Shown here: positions 24,636-32,913 of the stretch, in pieces
Position numbering within the stretch: the stretch's first letter is position 1
Layout: each line of letters begins with the position of its first letter
Origin: Pontibacter actiniarum
GTDB lineage: Bacteria > Bacteroidota > Bacteroidia > Cytophagales > Hymenobacteraceae
Assembly (NCBI RefSeq): GCF_003585765.1
Contig: NZ_CP021235.1
Location: forward strand, 806,001 to 870,000
Direction of reading: 5' to 3'
DNA length: 64,000 nucleotides
The notes under the pieces: model-generated
What the model was told of the DNA's origin: nothing
The model's database searches: none
The model's input: only the letters and a program-made list of their open reading frames with translations
Made by a program: the position numbers and the translations under genes

Positions 24636-24665
24636 TTTGATTAGCATCAATTATTTTTATCTTTG
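24636..24665 (+). promoter_or_regulatory. Predicted promoter of the retron ncRNA
   Basis: A -33-like TTTG (24636-24639) and a perfect Bacteroidota -7 box TATCTTTG (TAnnTTTG, 24658-24665) are 18 bp apart. Transcription would start near 24672, about 45 nt before repeat a1. Confidence 0.65.
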
Positions 24666-24718
24666 ATATGTAGTTCAATGATGCTAGATTGAATTCTTAG
24701 TTGTTCTACTAATCATTA

Positions 24719-24903
24719 CTACCTATTTATTAGAATTGAATTAGTTTTTAAACTTTAATTTAATTAAAGTTTTGTCGGGTGTAAACCAGACACTTATTGT
24801 ATTTTTTACCTTTGGAAGCAAGCTAATAAGCTGTTGCTCCCCAAGGGGAGCAACAGCTTATTAGCTTGCTTCCCTTTGTAATTCGATTCTAATAAATAGG
24901 TAG
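24719..24903 (+). ncRNA. Retron msr-msd non-coding RNA
   Basis: The RNA is framed by 25-nt inverted repeats a1 (24719-24743) and a2 (24879-24903), which pair with a single U-G wobble (CTACCTATTTATTAGAAT shared core). Directly after a1 comes a G (24744) in TTAGT, the expected place of the branching guanosine. The msr part has two hairpins: 24750-24772 (arms AAACTTTAATT/AATTAAAGTTT) and 24773-24792 (TGTC/GACA and GGT/ACC). The msd part is a perfect 29-bp hairpin, 24814-24842 with 24845-24873 and a 2-nt AA gap. The order ncRNA, effector, reverse transcriptase is that of Ec86/Eco1-type retrons. Exact ends are estimates. Confidence 0.85.
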
Positions 24904-24939
24904 CTCTATGTAGTTGCTACCTTATACTTCCCCTTAAAA

Positions 24940-25854
24940 ATGAGAGTTAAAAGGTTTGACAGAATAAAAGTTGAAAATGATATCATCAGTGAAATAAAAA
25001 AGTCAATTGTTAGTCAAAGAGCGTATATAAAGGCAGAGTCTCAGATTGTATTTCTTTTTGGAGCGAAATCTAATACGCAGAGAACAACAGCACGCGATTC
25101 TTTTTATGACTACACTAAAAAGCATTTACAAGACTATTTATTCCTGTTAGCAGAAGATTTCTATCGTAGCTTTGGAGATTCACCCGTTGACTTATTAACT
25201 CTTGAAGATGAGTTGGCTTCTTATACTGATTGTGTACTTATTATTTTAGAAAGTCCTGGTGCAATAGCCGAGTTGGGTGCTTTCTCTTTGAAAAGCGAAT
25301 TAGTGAAAAAGATTTTGGCTATAAATGAGAGAGCATTTATGAATGAAGATTCATTTATAAATAAAGGACCTTTAGCCAAGATTCAAAAAGAATCTAAATT
25401 CTCTCCTGTTATTCACGCAAAATTTGAATCAATACTTGCTTCAATAGGTGAAATTGAGAAAAGTTTAAGCAAGAACCTGCAGAGAAAGAGATCAGTAAAA
25501 GTTGAGTTTGATACATATGACAAGTTCAACGGTGCTAATTTTAAGAAATTCAGACTAATGCTTGTAAGAGATTTAGTTACACTTTTCTCCCCAGTAAAGT
25601 TCGAGGAAATATTATATATACTTAGGTATATCTATGATACAGACAAGTTCTTGAAAATCAATTTTGAGTTAAGTTTTCTTATTTCTGTAGGTCTTATAAG
25701 AAAGGAAGTAGACTTTTACATAAATACTTACAAGCATGATACTTACTTCTATAGTTTCCCTGATTTAAATATTATTGATTTAAGAGCGAAAGTTCTAAAC
25801 TATTATTCAAAATACTCAACATCCCGAATTAGCCATTTGAATGAAGATTATTGA
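24940..25854 (+). CDS. Retron effector, St85/RcaT-type nucleoside-deoxyribosyltransferase-like toxin
   Basis: A 304-residue protein. The N-terminal half has the nucleoside-deoxyribosyltransferase-like fold: QIVFLFGAK at 35-43, LEDELASYTDCVLII around 88-102 and ESPGAIAELGAF at 104-115, with Glu104 and Glu111 as candidate active-site acids. The C-terminal half (from about 165) is a helical, probably DNA-binding region. In the known systems (Sen2/St85, Eco1) this protein is the toxin of a tripartite toxin-antitoxin unit held in check by RT and msDNA and released on phage infection. It follows the ncRNA by 36 bp and overlaps the RT by 14 bp. AT-rich compared with the host genes. Confidence 0.88.
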   Translation: MRVKRFDRIKVENDIISEIKKSIVSQRAYIKAESQIVFLFGAKSNTQRTTARDSFYDYTKKHLQDYLFLLAEDFYRSFGDSPVDLLTLEDELASYTDCVLIILESPGAIAELGAFSLKSELVKKILAINERAFMNEDSFINKGPLAKIQKESKFSPVIHAKFESILASIGEIEKSLSKNLQRKRSVKVEFDTYDKFNGANFKKFRLMLVRDLVTLFSPVKFEEILYILRYIYDTDKFLKINFELSFLISVGLIRKEVDFYINTYKHDTYFYSFPDLNIIDLRAKVLNYYSKYSTSRISHLNEDY

Positions 25855-26755
25855 AAAAATATCTAATATATATGGGCTAAGTTTCAACGAAACAAAAAAT
25901 CTTATCAATACTGCTCAGAACAACTATAGAATTTATAAAATTCCTAAAAAAACCACAGGAACTAGAACGATATATCATCCATCAAAACAGGTAAAGGCAG
26001 TACAGTATATATTGATAGATTTAATTTTGAAAAAGCTGCAGGTTCATAATGCTGCGGTAGGTTATATAAAAGGAGTAAAAGCACCCATAAAAAGAAATGC
26101 AGAGCAACATGCAAAATTTCCTTATTCAATAAGAATTGATTTCAAAAATTTCTTTTCTTCGATTTCTTTCTCTGACTTGAAGAAAGTTTTAGAAAACTCA
26201 AGTTTAGAATTATCTTTAGATGATTATAAAGTATTGGAGTTAGTATTATTCAAAAATGGCTTACCTATTGGTGCTCCTTCTTCTCCTCTAATAAGTAACA
26301 TAGTTATGTTTGAACTTGATGAGTTACTGGCTAGAGAAGCTCTGAAAGTTGATTCCAATTCTTTATACACTCGCTATGCAGATGATATTGTCTTTTCAAC
26401 ATCAAAAAAGAATGGCTGTAAAGATTTCTTAAAAAAGCTGAAATCTGTCCTTATTAATTATAATCACCCAAAGTTGACCATCAATAGTTCTAAGACAAAG
26501 TTTATGTCTAGAAAAAGTAAGAGGATGGTTACAGGCCTTATAATCACGCCACAAGGTAAAGTTTCTATAGGAAGAGAAAATAAAGAGTTTATTAAAATGT
26601 TACTTTACCAGTACAACAAGAAGCTCCTGAACCCTGAGCAGGTATCCTATTTAACAGGGTATCTATCATTTATTATTGATGTTGAACCTGCTTTTTTCAA
26701 TACTCTGGTGATTAAATATGGAGCTGTTGTATCAAATCTTTTGAAGAAGATTTGA
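25841..26755 (+). CDS. Retron reverse transcriptase
   Basis: A 304-residue retron RT. The retron-specific NAxxH motif is NAEQH at 86-90. The catalytic aspartates are Asp100 (RIDFKNFF) and Asp181/Asp182 (YADD, 179-182), the LPIGAPSSP block at 141-149 is the usual finger-palm motif, and VTG lies at 230-232 in the thumb region that reads the msr. The enzyme copies the msd into msDNA, primed from the branching G. The ATG lies inside the last codons of the effector gene (ATGAAGATTATTGA), so translation is probably coupled. All key residues are present, hence likely active. No RNase H domain is included, as usual. Confidence 0.93.
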   Translation: MKIIEKISNIYGLSFNETKNLINTAQNNYRIYKIPKKTTGTRTIYHPSKQVKAVQYILIDLILKKLQVHNAAVGYIKGVKAPIKRNAEQHAKFPYSIRIDFKNFFSSISFSDLKKVLENSSLELSLDDYKVLELVLFKNGLPIGAPSSPLISNIVMFELDELLAREALKVDSNSLYTRYADDIVFSTSKKNGCKDFLKKLKSVLINYNHPKLTINSSKTKFMSRKSKRMVTGLIITPQGKVSIGRENKEFIKMLLYQYNKKLLNPEQVSYLTGYLSFIIDVEPAFFNTLVIKYGAVVSNLLKKI

Positions 26756-26855
26756 TACTCTAATAATTATTTTTGTTAGATAGTACTATACTAATAGGTG
26801 TATATAGTAGCCAATCTGTTGCGACATCAAAAACTAGATTTTATATATTACCCCC

Positions 26856-29303
26856 TTGCCTTTCAACCCATTTACCATAGACTTACCCGTTCGGGAAATC
26901 ATACCTGCCGTTAGGGAGCACCTGGCGGCGCAGAATACGCTGATCGTAAACGCCCCTCCCGGAGCCGGTAAAAGCACTTTGCTGCCGCTGGCTATACTTG
27001 ATGAAGTATGGCTGACCGGCCAGAAGATCGTGATGCTGGAGCCCCGGCGCCTGGCGGCCAAAACCATTGCCGAGCGCCTGGCGCAGCTGTTGGGCGAGGA
27101 GGTAGGCCAGAGCGTCGGTTACCGCATTCGTTTTGAGACCCGCATTTCCGAGCGCACCCGCATCGAGGTCGTCACCGAAGGCATCCTCACCCGCATGATC
27201 CACAGCGACCGTGCGCTGACGGGCATCGGCATTGTGATCTTCGACGAGTTTCATGAGCGCAGCATCCATGCCGATGTAGCCATGGCCCTGAGCCGGGAGG
27301 CGCAGCACACGCTTCGCCCGGACCTGCGCATTATGGTGATGTCGGCTACCCTGGATATGCCCCAGCTCACGAGCCTGCTCAAGGCCCCGGTGGCACAAAG
27401 TATGGGGCGGCAATACCCCATCGAAACGCATTACACCGGCGATGCCGACGACCGCATGCTGCCCGAAATGACGGCAAAAGTTATAAAGCAGGCAGCGCAG
27501 GAGCAGGAGGGAGATATCCTGGTGTTCCTGCCCGGCGAAGGCGACATCCGAAAAGTAGAAACTATCCTGCGCAGGGAGCTGCGCAATTTCCAGATACACC
27601 CGCTGTTTGGTATGCTGCCCTTCGGCAAGCAGTACGCCGCCATTATGCCCGACCGCCAGGGCAGGCGCAAAGTGGTGCTGGCTACAAGTATAGCCGAGAC
27701 CAGCTTAACCATAGAAGGTATTTCGGTGGTGGTGGATACGGGCTTCGGCAAAACCTCCCGTTTCGATCCGAAGTCTGGTTTGTCGCGCCTCGAAACGGTG
27801 CGCATCTCCAAGGATGCCGCCGACCAGCGTGCCGGTCGCGCCGGACGTTTGGGCCCTGGTACCGCCTACCGCATGTGGAGCAAAACCACGCATGAGCGCA
27901 TGGCCCCGCACCGTACGCCCGAGATTATGGAAGCAGACCTGTCGTCGCTGGTGCTGGACATGGCGCAGTGGGGCATTACCGATATCCGTGGCCTTACCTG
28001 GCTGAACCCGCCGCCGCGTGCTGCCCTGCAATATGCCACCGACATGCTGCACCAGTTGCAGGCGCTGGAGCATGGCCGCATCACAGAGCATGGCAAGCGC
28101 ATGCACGCCCTGCCTTGCCACCCGCGTATTGCGCACATGCTGCTCAAAGCCGAAGAAACCGACCAGGTGGCGCTAGCAAGCGACATTGCCTCCGTGCTGG
28201 AAGAGCGCGACCCGCTGGACCGCAACGCCGGCATCGACATTAATTTAAGAGTAGAAGCGCTGCGTCGCTACCGGAAAGAGCAGGGGCAGGGCAAGCGTTT
28301 CAGCAAGATAGAGAAGATAGCTCGCTCGTACCGCTCTTTGTTTGAGGTAGATCCCGAGAACGGCAGCTTTGATGACTATGAAACAGGCGTACTGCTGGCG
28401 CATTGCTACCCGGAGCGTATTGCTTACGCCCGCCCCGGCAATAATGCGCAGTTCCAGCTGGCTAGTGGCCAATATGCTTCTGCCGGTCACCGCGACGACC
28501 TGGCGCACGAGTCCTGGCTGGCTATTGCGCACCTGCACGCAGGCACTGGCGATAACCCCGGCCGCATTTTCCTGGCTTCACCGCTCAACCCCCGCGACCT
28601 GGCTCCGCTCGTAAAGCAGCAGGAAAGCTACCACTGGGATGTGAACGACGGCGAATTAACGGCTTCGATGGATACCCGCATCGGTAGCATTGTGCTGCAA
28701 AGCAAGCCGCTGCCACCACCCGACGAGAAGCACCGCATACCTGCCATCTCCGAAGCCATTAAACTGGAAGGCGAGCACCTGCTGGACTTTAACGAAGAGC
28801 TAACGCAGTGGCAAAACCGCGTGCTGAGCCTGCGTAAATGGCGACCGGCAGAAGGCTGGCCCGACGTAAGCACCAGCACCCTGCTCATGACCAACTGGGA
28901 CTGGCTGCGCCCACACCTTTCCGACATCGAGCACCCCGACGAGCTGATGGAACTGGAGCTGCTGCCGATACTGGAAAAGAAGTACCTGGATGAGGCACAG
29001 CGTGAGAGGCTGGAGGTTTTGGCACCTGCAAGTATAAATTTGCTAGATGGATCAAGTATAGAGCTGGAGTACAAGGCGCAGGGCGAGCAACCAAAGCTGG
29101 AAATACGCCTGCAGGACATCCTGGCCTGGGAAGAAAGCCCCACCGTAGATGCCGGCGAAATGAAAGTAGAGCTGCACCTGCTCACCCCGGAGCTAAAGCC
29201 GATCACCACCGTGTCCGATCTGGCTTCTTTCTGGAAAGGCAATTACCGCGTTATCAAGCGACAGCTGGAAGCAGTATTTCCGGAAGTGAAGTGGGAGAGG
29301 TAA
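26856..29303 (+). CDS. hrpB: ATP-dependent RNA helicase HrpB (copy 1)
   Basis: An 815-residue DEAH/RHA-type helicase. It shows Walker A APPGAGKS (33-40), DEFH (FDEFHERS), SAT (MSATLD), the ATSIAETSLTIEG block and QRAGRAGRLGPG in the C-terminal RecA lobe, followed by the HrpB-specific C-terminal domain. HrpB proteins are putative RNA helicases of uncertain role. There is no ATG; TTG at 26856 (MPFNPFTIDLPVREIIPAVR) is the best start since it lines up with the usual HrpB N-terminus. The start lies only 100 bp after the retron, so the original promoter may have been displaced. A second HrpB is at 32914. Confidence 0.9.
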   Translation: MPFNPFTIDLPVREIIPAVREHLAAQNTLIVNAPPGAGKSTLLPLAILDEVWLTGQKIVMLEPRRLAAKTIAERLAQLLGEEVGQSVGYRIRFETRISERTRIEVVTEGILTRMIHSDRALTGIGIVIFDEFHERSIHADVAMALSREAQHTLRPDLRIMVMSATLDMPQLTSLLKAPVAQSMGRQYPIETHYTGDADDRMLPEMTAKVIKQAAQEQEGDILVFLPGEGDIRKVETILRRELRNFQIHPLFGMLPFGKQYAAIMPDRQGRRKVVLATSIAETSLTIEGISVVVDTGFGKTSRFDPKSGLSRLETVRISKDAADQRAGRAGRLGPGTAYRMWSKTTHERMAPHRTPEIMEADLSSLVLDMAQWGITDIRGLTWLNPPPRAALQYATDMLHQLQALEHGRITEHGKRMHALPCHPRIAHMLLKAEETDQVALASDIASVLEERDPLDRNAGIDINLRVEALRRYRKEQGQGKRFSKIEKIARSYRSLFEVDPENGSFDDYETGVLLAHCYPERIAYARPGNNAQFQLASGQYASAGHRDDLAHESWLAIAHLHAGTGDNPGRIFLASPLNPRDLAPLVKQQESYHWDVNDGELTASMDTRIGSIVLQSKPLPPPDEKHRIPAISEAIKLEGEHLLDFNEELTQWQNRVLSLRKWRPAEGWPDVSTSTLLMTNWDWLRPHLSDIEHPDELMELELLPILEKKYLDEAQRERLEVLAPASINLLDGSSIELEYKAQGEQPKLEIRLQDILAWEESPTVDAGEMKVELHLLTPELKPITTVSDLASFWKGNYRVIKRQLEAVFPEVKWER

Positions 29304-29450
29304 TTGTCTGAATCAGGATTTGCAGGATGAAAAAGGATTGGCAGGATTAATGGATAGACAGGATTGTACTTGCATAAGTAGCATTTATGACTACTGCAAC
29401 AGCATTTGTATTCATTTCAAAATGTTAGAATAGAGAAGCATTAACCTACA
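29304..29450. other. Short tandem-like ACAGGATT/GGCAGGATTA tract after hrpB
   Basis: Between 29313 and 29370 the words CAGGATTTGCAGGAT, GGATTGGCAGGATT and GACAGGATTGTACT repeat the unit CAGGATT at short distances. No gene. This kind of CAGGATT tract is another dispersed repeat type; its function is unknown. Confidence 0.5.
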
Positions 29451-29492
29451 AAGACGCTCGCGAACCCTTCGGACACCGCGAGCGTCTTTTTT
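29451..29492 (+). terminator. Strong intrinsic terminator after hrpB (copy 1)
   Basis: Perfect 12-bp arms (AAGACGCTCGCG, 29451-29462, with 29478-29489) followed by TTTTT. Its loop and inner arm recur in inverted form at 18680, so it belongs to a dispersed repeat family. Confidence 0.85.
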
Positions 29493-29724
29493 TGCCTGCC
29501 ACCTTTCCACGAGCAGGAGCCAACAACATTGCGTACCTTTTGCCCGTAAAGCAGCCTTAATACGGCGTGTCCCGGAAATAAAGCACTAATCCGTATTGCT
29601 TATCCTGTTTTTTTACCCAAACGAATACCGGCCTCGGAACGGCGCAAACCAAAAGAGAACGCCCGCTGGCCTTCTGCAAAGCAGAACGTAGAAGCTTTAA
29701 TCGTAGGATTAAAACCTTAAAAAG

Positions 29725-30015
29725 ATGATTCAGAAAACATATTTGAAAACCAAGGACCAATGCAAGGTTAAGTTTACAGTAAGCATCGAAAACGCAGAAA
29801 GGGTAGAGGTGGTAGGCCTTAACAACGATTGGGACAACCCGATTGAGATGAACAGGAAAAAGGGAGGCACGTTTGAGACGGTGCAGTCGCTGCCGAAGAA
29901 CACGCAGCACGAGTTTAAGTACTTGGTAAACGGGACCGAGTGGCGCAACGAGCCGGAGGCCGATAGCGAAGTTCCCAACGAGTTCGGCGGCACCAACAGC
30001 GTGCTTACCGTGTAA
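29725..30015 (+). CDS. Isoamylase early-set/CBM48-like single-domain protein
   Basis: A 96-residue protein that is just one E-set beta-sandwich: VKFTVSIENAERVEVVGLNNDWD, MNRKKGGTFETVQSLPKNTQ and HEFKYLVNGTEWRNEPEAD, then EFGGTNSVLTV. These are the hallmarks of the glycogen-binding domain in AMPK-beta and the N-terminal domain of branching enzymes. Stand-alone versions are common in Bacteroidota; a role in binding glycogen or regulating its metabolism is inferred. Cytosolic, no signal. A strong hairpin at 30079 ends the unit. Confidence 0.88.
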   Translation: MIQKTYLKTKDQCKVKFTVSIENAERVEVVGLNNDWDNPIEMNRKKGGTFETVQSLPKNTQHEFKYLVNGTEWRNEPEADSEVPNEFGGTNSVLTV

Positions 30016-30078
30016 AGAATCAATTCTAACGGCTTGTTGTTTCCTGGTATGTTTCAGGATAAAGAAAGCCTGCCCCTA

Positions 30079-30120
30079 CACAAAAGCGCCCTTGCTATAC
30101 GTAGCAAGGGCGCTTTTGTG
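30079..30120. terminator. Bidirectional intrinsic terminator
   Basis: Perfect 19-bp arms (30079-30097 with 30102-30120, CACAAAAGCGCCCTTGCTA) and a TACG loop, with T-tracts in the arm on both strands. It separates the convergent E-set gene and the membrane-protein gene at 30200. Confidence 0.8.
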
Positions 30121-30199
30121 TAAGTATACTATGAGGCAAGCCGCAGCGCCGGTGAGCAACCTACAAGGCTAGCTCCGGCACTGTGCCAGCTTTTCCGGC

Positions 30200-30634
30200 T
30201 TAGTTATTTGGCCAGGCGTTCCACGGAATGCGGATCAGGATCAGGATCAGGGCCAGCGCATAAAAAATGGCAATGCTCTTAAATCCTTTCTCTGTTCCGA
30301 TCTGGCGCTTGGCGCGGGAATAGCCTACCGTGATCAGCACCACGGCGATGATCATCGTAAGCGGGTGCTCTAAGATGTAAAGGCGGGAAACAGAGTCTCC
30401 CATGGCTTCTCCGGAAAAGTTAGAGAGGCCAAGCGGCGATACAAAGTATAAAATCACGCCGATTACCCACTGCAGGTGCGCCGGAATCAGGCCGAACAGG
30501 CTTAGTTTCCTGTGCTTGTCTGCGAAGGGCTTGTTGCCGAACATACCGCCGAATGCTACCGCCAGGCTGACGAGGAGCCCAAGCAGCACGAGATAGGTCA
30601 TGTAGGAGTGTAAATGCTGTAATCCTGTATACAT
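30200..30634 (-). CDS. Four-helix integral membrane protein
   Basis: A 144-residue protein with four predicted membrane helices: TYLVLLGLLVSLAVAFGGMF, LIPAHLQWVIGVILYFVSPL, LTMIIAVVLITVGYS and SIAIFYALALILILIRI. Histidines in HLHSY near the start, PAHLQW and EHPLTM fall at helix ends in a way that recalls haem-binding or cytochrome-b-like proteins. The family is common in Bacteroidota and often carries misleading names. Function unknown. Single gene. Confidence 0.8.
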   Translation of the reverse strand: MYTGLQHLHSYMTYLVLLGLLVSLAVAFGGMFGNKPFADKHRKLSLFGLIPAHLQWVIGVILYFVSPLGLSNFSGEAMGDSVSRLYILEHPLTMIIAVVLITVGYSRAKRQIGTEKGFKSIAIFYALALILILIRIPWNAWPNN

Positions 30635-30709
30635 GGTGTTTTTTTATTGATGGATGGTGTAAAGATATAGATTATTCCTCCAAATCAACAGCAGGCAGGG
30701 CCCAGCTTC

Positions 30710-30838
30710 TTACGAGTGGCTGACATAATACAGAAACTCCCCCACACTCTCCCCAAACCTGTAGATGACATACATGGCTAAAACAAGCAGGATCAGCCTC
30801 ACGAGCTTACTGTTTAACAGGGAGGTATAGCGGTTCAT
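30710..30838 (-). CDS. Small membrane protein, 42 aa
   Basis: From ATG 30838: MNRYTSLLNSKLVRLILLVLAMYVIYRFGE..., one hydrophobic helix after a basic amphipathic start, ending LYYVSHS. An upstream in-frame start at 30907 would add a non-hydrophobic leader and is less likely. It lies 96 bp downstream of the symporter on the same strand. Short proteins of this look are common near transporters in Bacteroidota; the role is unknown. Confidence 0.55.
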   Translation of the reverse strand: MNRYTSLLNSKLVRLILLVLAMYVIYRFGESVGEFLYYVSHS

Positions 30839-30934
30839 GGTGATAGAAAGTGTGTGGTGTTTGCTGAAAAGGAAAAGCCCCTGCACAGGCGGTGGTGCGC
30901 TGGGCAAGGGCTTCCCCGGTAAAAAACTCTGGTG

Positions 30935-32389
30935 CTAAACGGCCTGTAGTTCTTTGTTCTCTTCGGCTGTTTTGTCCCACTGATCTGCGTTCTGGATGCC
31001 CAGCTGCTTCGGGTGGAACACCGGGTCGAGTCCGGCTTTGCGTTGGGCCTGGTAGTCTTTGAGGGCACGCAGCGCCGGTTTGCGCAGCAGCAGGATCGCC
31101 ACCACGTTCAGCCAGGCCATAATGCCCACGCCAATGTCGCCCAGCATCCAGGCCGATTCTGCCGTCTTCACAGAGCCGTAGAAGGTAGCGGCCAGAATAA
31201 GGGCCCGCAGCGCCCACAGCATCCACTTGTTGCCCTTGGCATTCAGGTAGCTCAGGTTGGTTTCGGCAATGTAGTAGTAGGCCATGATGGTGGTGAAGGC
31301 AAACAGCAGCAGGGAGATAGCGACAAAGCCGCTGCCCAGCGAAGGGAAGTAGGTATTCACCGCCTGCTGCGTAAACTCAGGGCCAAAGGCCACCCCGGGC
31401 AGGTTCTCCACAATAAAGCCTCCCTCCGGGTTTACCACGTTGTACTGCCCTGTAAACAGGATCATAAAGGCCGTGGCCGTACAAACAAAAAGCGTATCCA
31501 CATACACCGAGAAAGCCTGTACCAGCCCCTGTTTGGCCGGGTGGCTAACTTCCGCGGCCGCTGCGGCATGCGGGGCTGTACCTTGCCCGGCCTCGTTAGA
31601 GTAAATGCCGCGCTTCACGCCCCACGAAATCGCCATACCGAACACACCGGCAAAAGCAGGCTCAACGTCGAAGGCGGAGCGGACGATCAGGCTGATCATG
31701 GCAGGCACTTCCGTCACGTTCATGGCAATAATCACCACCGTCATCAGGATGTAGGCACCTGCCATAAACGGAACGGCTACCTCGGCTACTTTACCGATGC
31801 GCTTTACGCCACCGAAAATGATCAGGGCCAGAAGCGCCGTAACCGCTGCTCCCGTTACGGCCATCGGCACCCCGAAGGCTGTGTTGATGCCGGAGGCGAT
31901 ACTGTTGCTTTGCACGCCCGGTAAAAACAGGGCCATGCTGATGATGGTGGCAATGGCGAAAACAACGGCATACCACCTTACACCCAGGCCTTTCTCGATG
32001 TAGTAAGCGGGGCCGCCACGGTACTCGCCGTCTTTTACCTGCTTGTATATCTGGCCCAGGGTAGCTTCGATGTAGGCAGAGGCGCTACCGAGGAAGGCAA
32101 TCACCCACATCCAGAAAACCGCACCCGGCCCGCCCATGGCAATTGCCGTGGCGACACCGGCAATGTTGCCTGTGCCCACCCGGCCGGCAATGGCAATGGA
32201 AAAGGCCTGAAAGGAACTCACGCCCTTCTGAGACGACTCCCCATGGAAAAGCAGGCGAAGCATTTCGCGGATGTAGCGCACCTGCACAAACCTGGTTACG
32301 ATTGAAAAATATATACCTGCCCCGAGGCAAAGTATGATGAGGGCATTGCTCCAGACGATGTCGTTTATAAAGCTGATGATGTGTTCCAT
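30935..32389 (-). CDS. AGCS-family sodium:alanine symporter
   Basis: A 484-residue polytopic protein of the alanine/glycine:cation symporter family. The signature is SSFQAFSIAIAGRVGTGNIAGVATAIA split by no gap; further conserved parts are GPGAVFWMWVIAFLGSASAY, GGPAYYIEKGLG and SNEAGQGTAPHAAAAAEVSHP. The protein imports alanine or glycine with Na+ through the inner membrane. Length and order are typical. No regulatory element recognised. The small membrane-protein gene follows on the same strand. Confidence 0.95.
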   Translation of the reverse strand: MEHIISFINDIVWSNALIILCLGAGIYFSIVTRFVQVRYIREMLRLLFHGESSQKGVSSFQAFSIAIAGRVGTGNIAGVATAIAMGGPGAVFWMWVIAFLGSASAYIEATLGQIYKQVKDGEYRGGPAYYIEKGLGVRWYAVVFAIATIISMALFLPGVQSNSIASGINTAFGVPMAVTGAAVTALLALIIFGGVKRIGKVAEVAVPFMAGAYILMTVVIIAMNVTEVPAMISLIVRSAFDVEPAFAGVFGMAISWGVKRGIYSNEAGQGTAPHAAAAAEVSHPAKQGLVQAFSVYVDTLFVCTATAFMILFTGQYNVVNPEGGFIVENLPGVAFGPEFTQQAVNTYFPSLGSGFVAISLLLFAFTTIMAYYYIAETNLSYLNAKGNKWMLWALRALILAATFYGSVKTAESAWMLGDIGVGIMAWLNVVAILLLRKPALRALKDYQAQRKAGLDPVFHPKQLGIQNADQWDKTAEENKELQAV

Positions 32390-32913
32390 GGTGTGTAGTT
32401 AGGCAGGAGTGGTGAGGTGTAGCGTATGGTTTAAACTAGTTTTTATAGTGAATCGGGAATTCAGAACCTTAAAATAGGGGAATTTTTTTAGAATAGCATG
32501 CTCCGCAGCCGCCAAATAAAGGAGCACCGCCTATCGGTTTGTACTTTACTACGGTCCCTTTCACGCCGGGGAAGGGCCGGAGTGGATTGATATACAGAAC
32601 AGTAAGGCTTTGACGTGATGAGAGGCAGCCGTGGCTTTTGCTGGTAGGCTGAGTAGCCGGAAGCGGCACAGGCTGGTGACAGGCCCGGGGTGGCTGGTAG
32701 TTTGCTGCTCTCGCTACAGCACCGGGGTGTTGCTTCGGCTGTACGGCTTACTCTTTACTAAAAGAACTCATTTTCAGAGGCAAATAGATCACGCGCGCCT
32801 GTTCATAAAGCCAAAGACTAACGGCGGCCACAAAGGCACGGCCTGAGGGCGTAGTTGTGCCCTCAGGATGGAGTATGGCGCCGGGGCTGGGCTAAGTGCA
32901 CCGGCCCCGGTTC
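32390..32913. other. Intergenic stretch, only a GC-rich hairpin near the 3' end of hrpB copy 2
   Basis: About 520 bp. CCGGGGC at 32881 and GCCCCGG at 32904 form a hairpin just past the stop of the helicase gene, without a T-run. The small ORFs here lack protein-like character. No riboswitch was recognised ahead of the symporter. Confidence 0.45.

Larger units (their letters stand above)
24434..24717. other. Upstream region of RAYT with REP pair and retron promoter
   Basis: Holds the inverted REP pair (24518 and 24583). After 24609 the sequence turns sharply AT-rich, marking the left edge of the retron, with its promoter at 24636-24665. No ORF. Confidence 0.6.

Noticed and set aside
24814..24873. 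29-bp perfect hairpin read as a simple terminator
   Set aside because: It lacks a T-run, no gene ends before it, and it is nested inside the a1/a2 repeats with an RT downstream; a retron msd explains it better.
32469..32669. 66-aa minus-strand ORF upstream of the symporter
   Set aside because: No protein-like pattern; probably chance.
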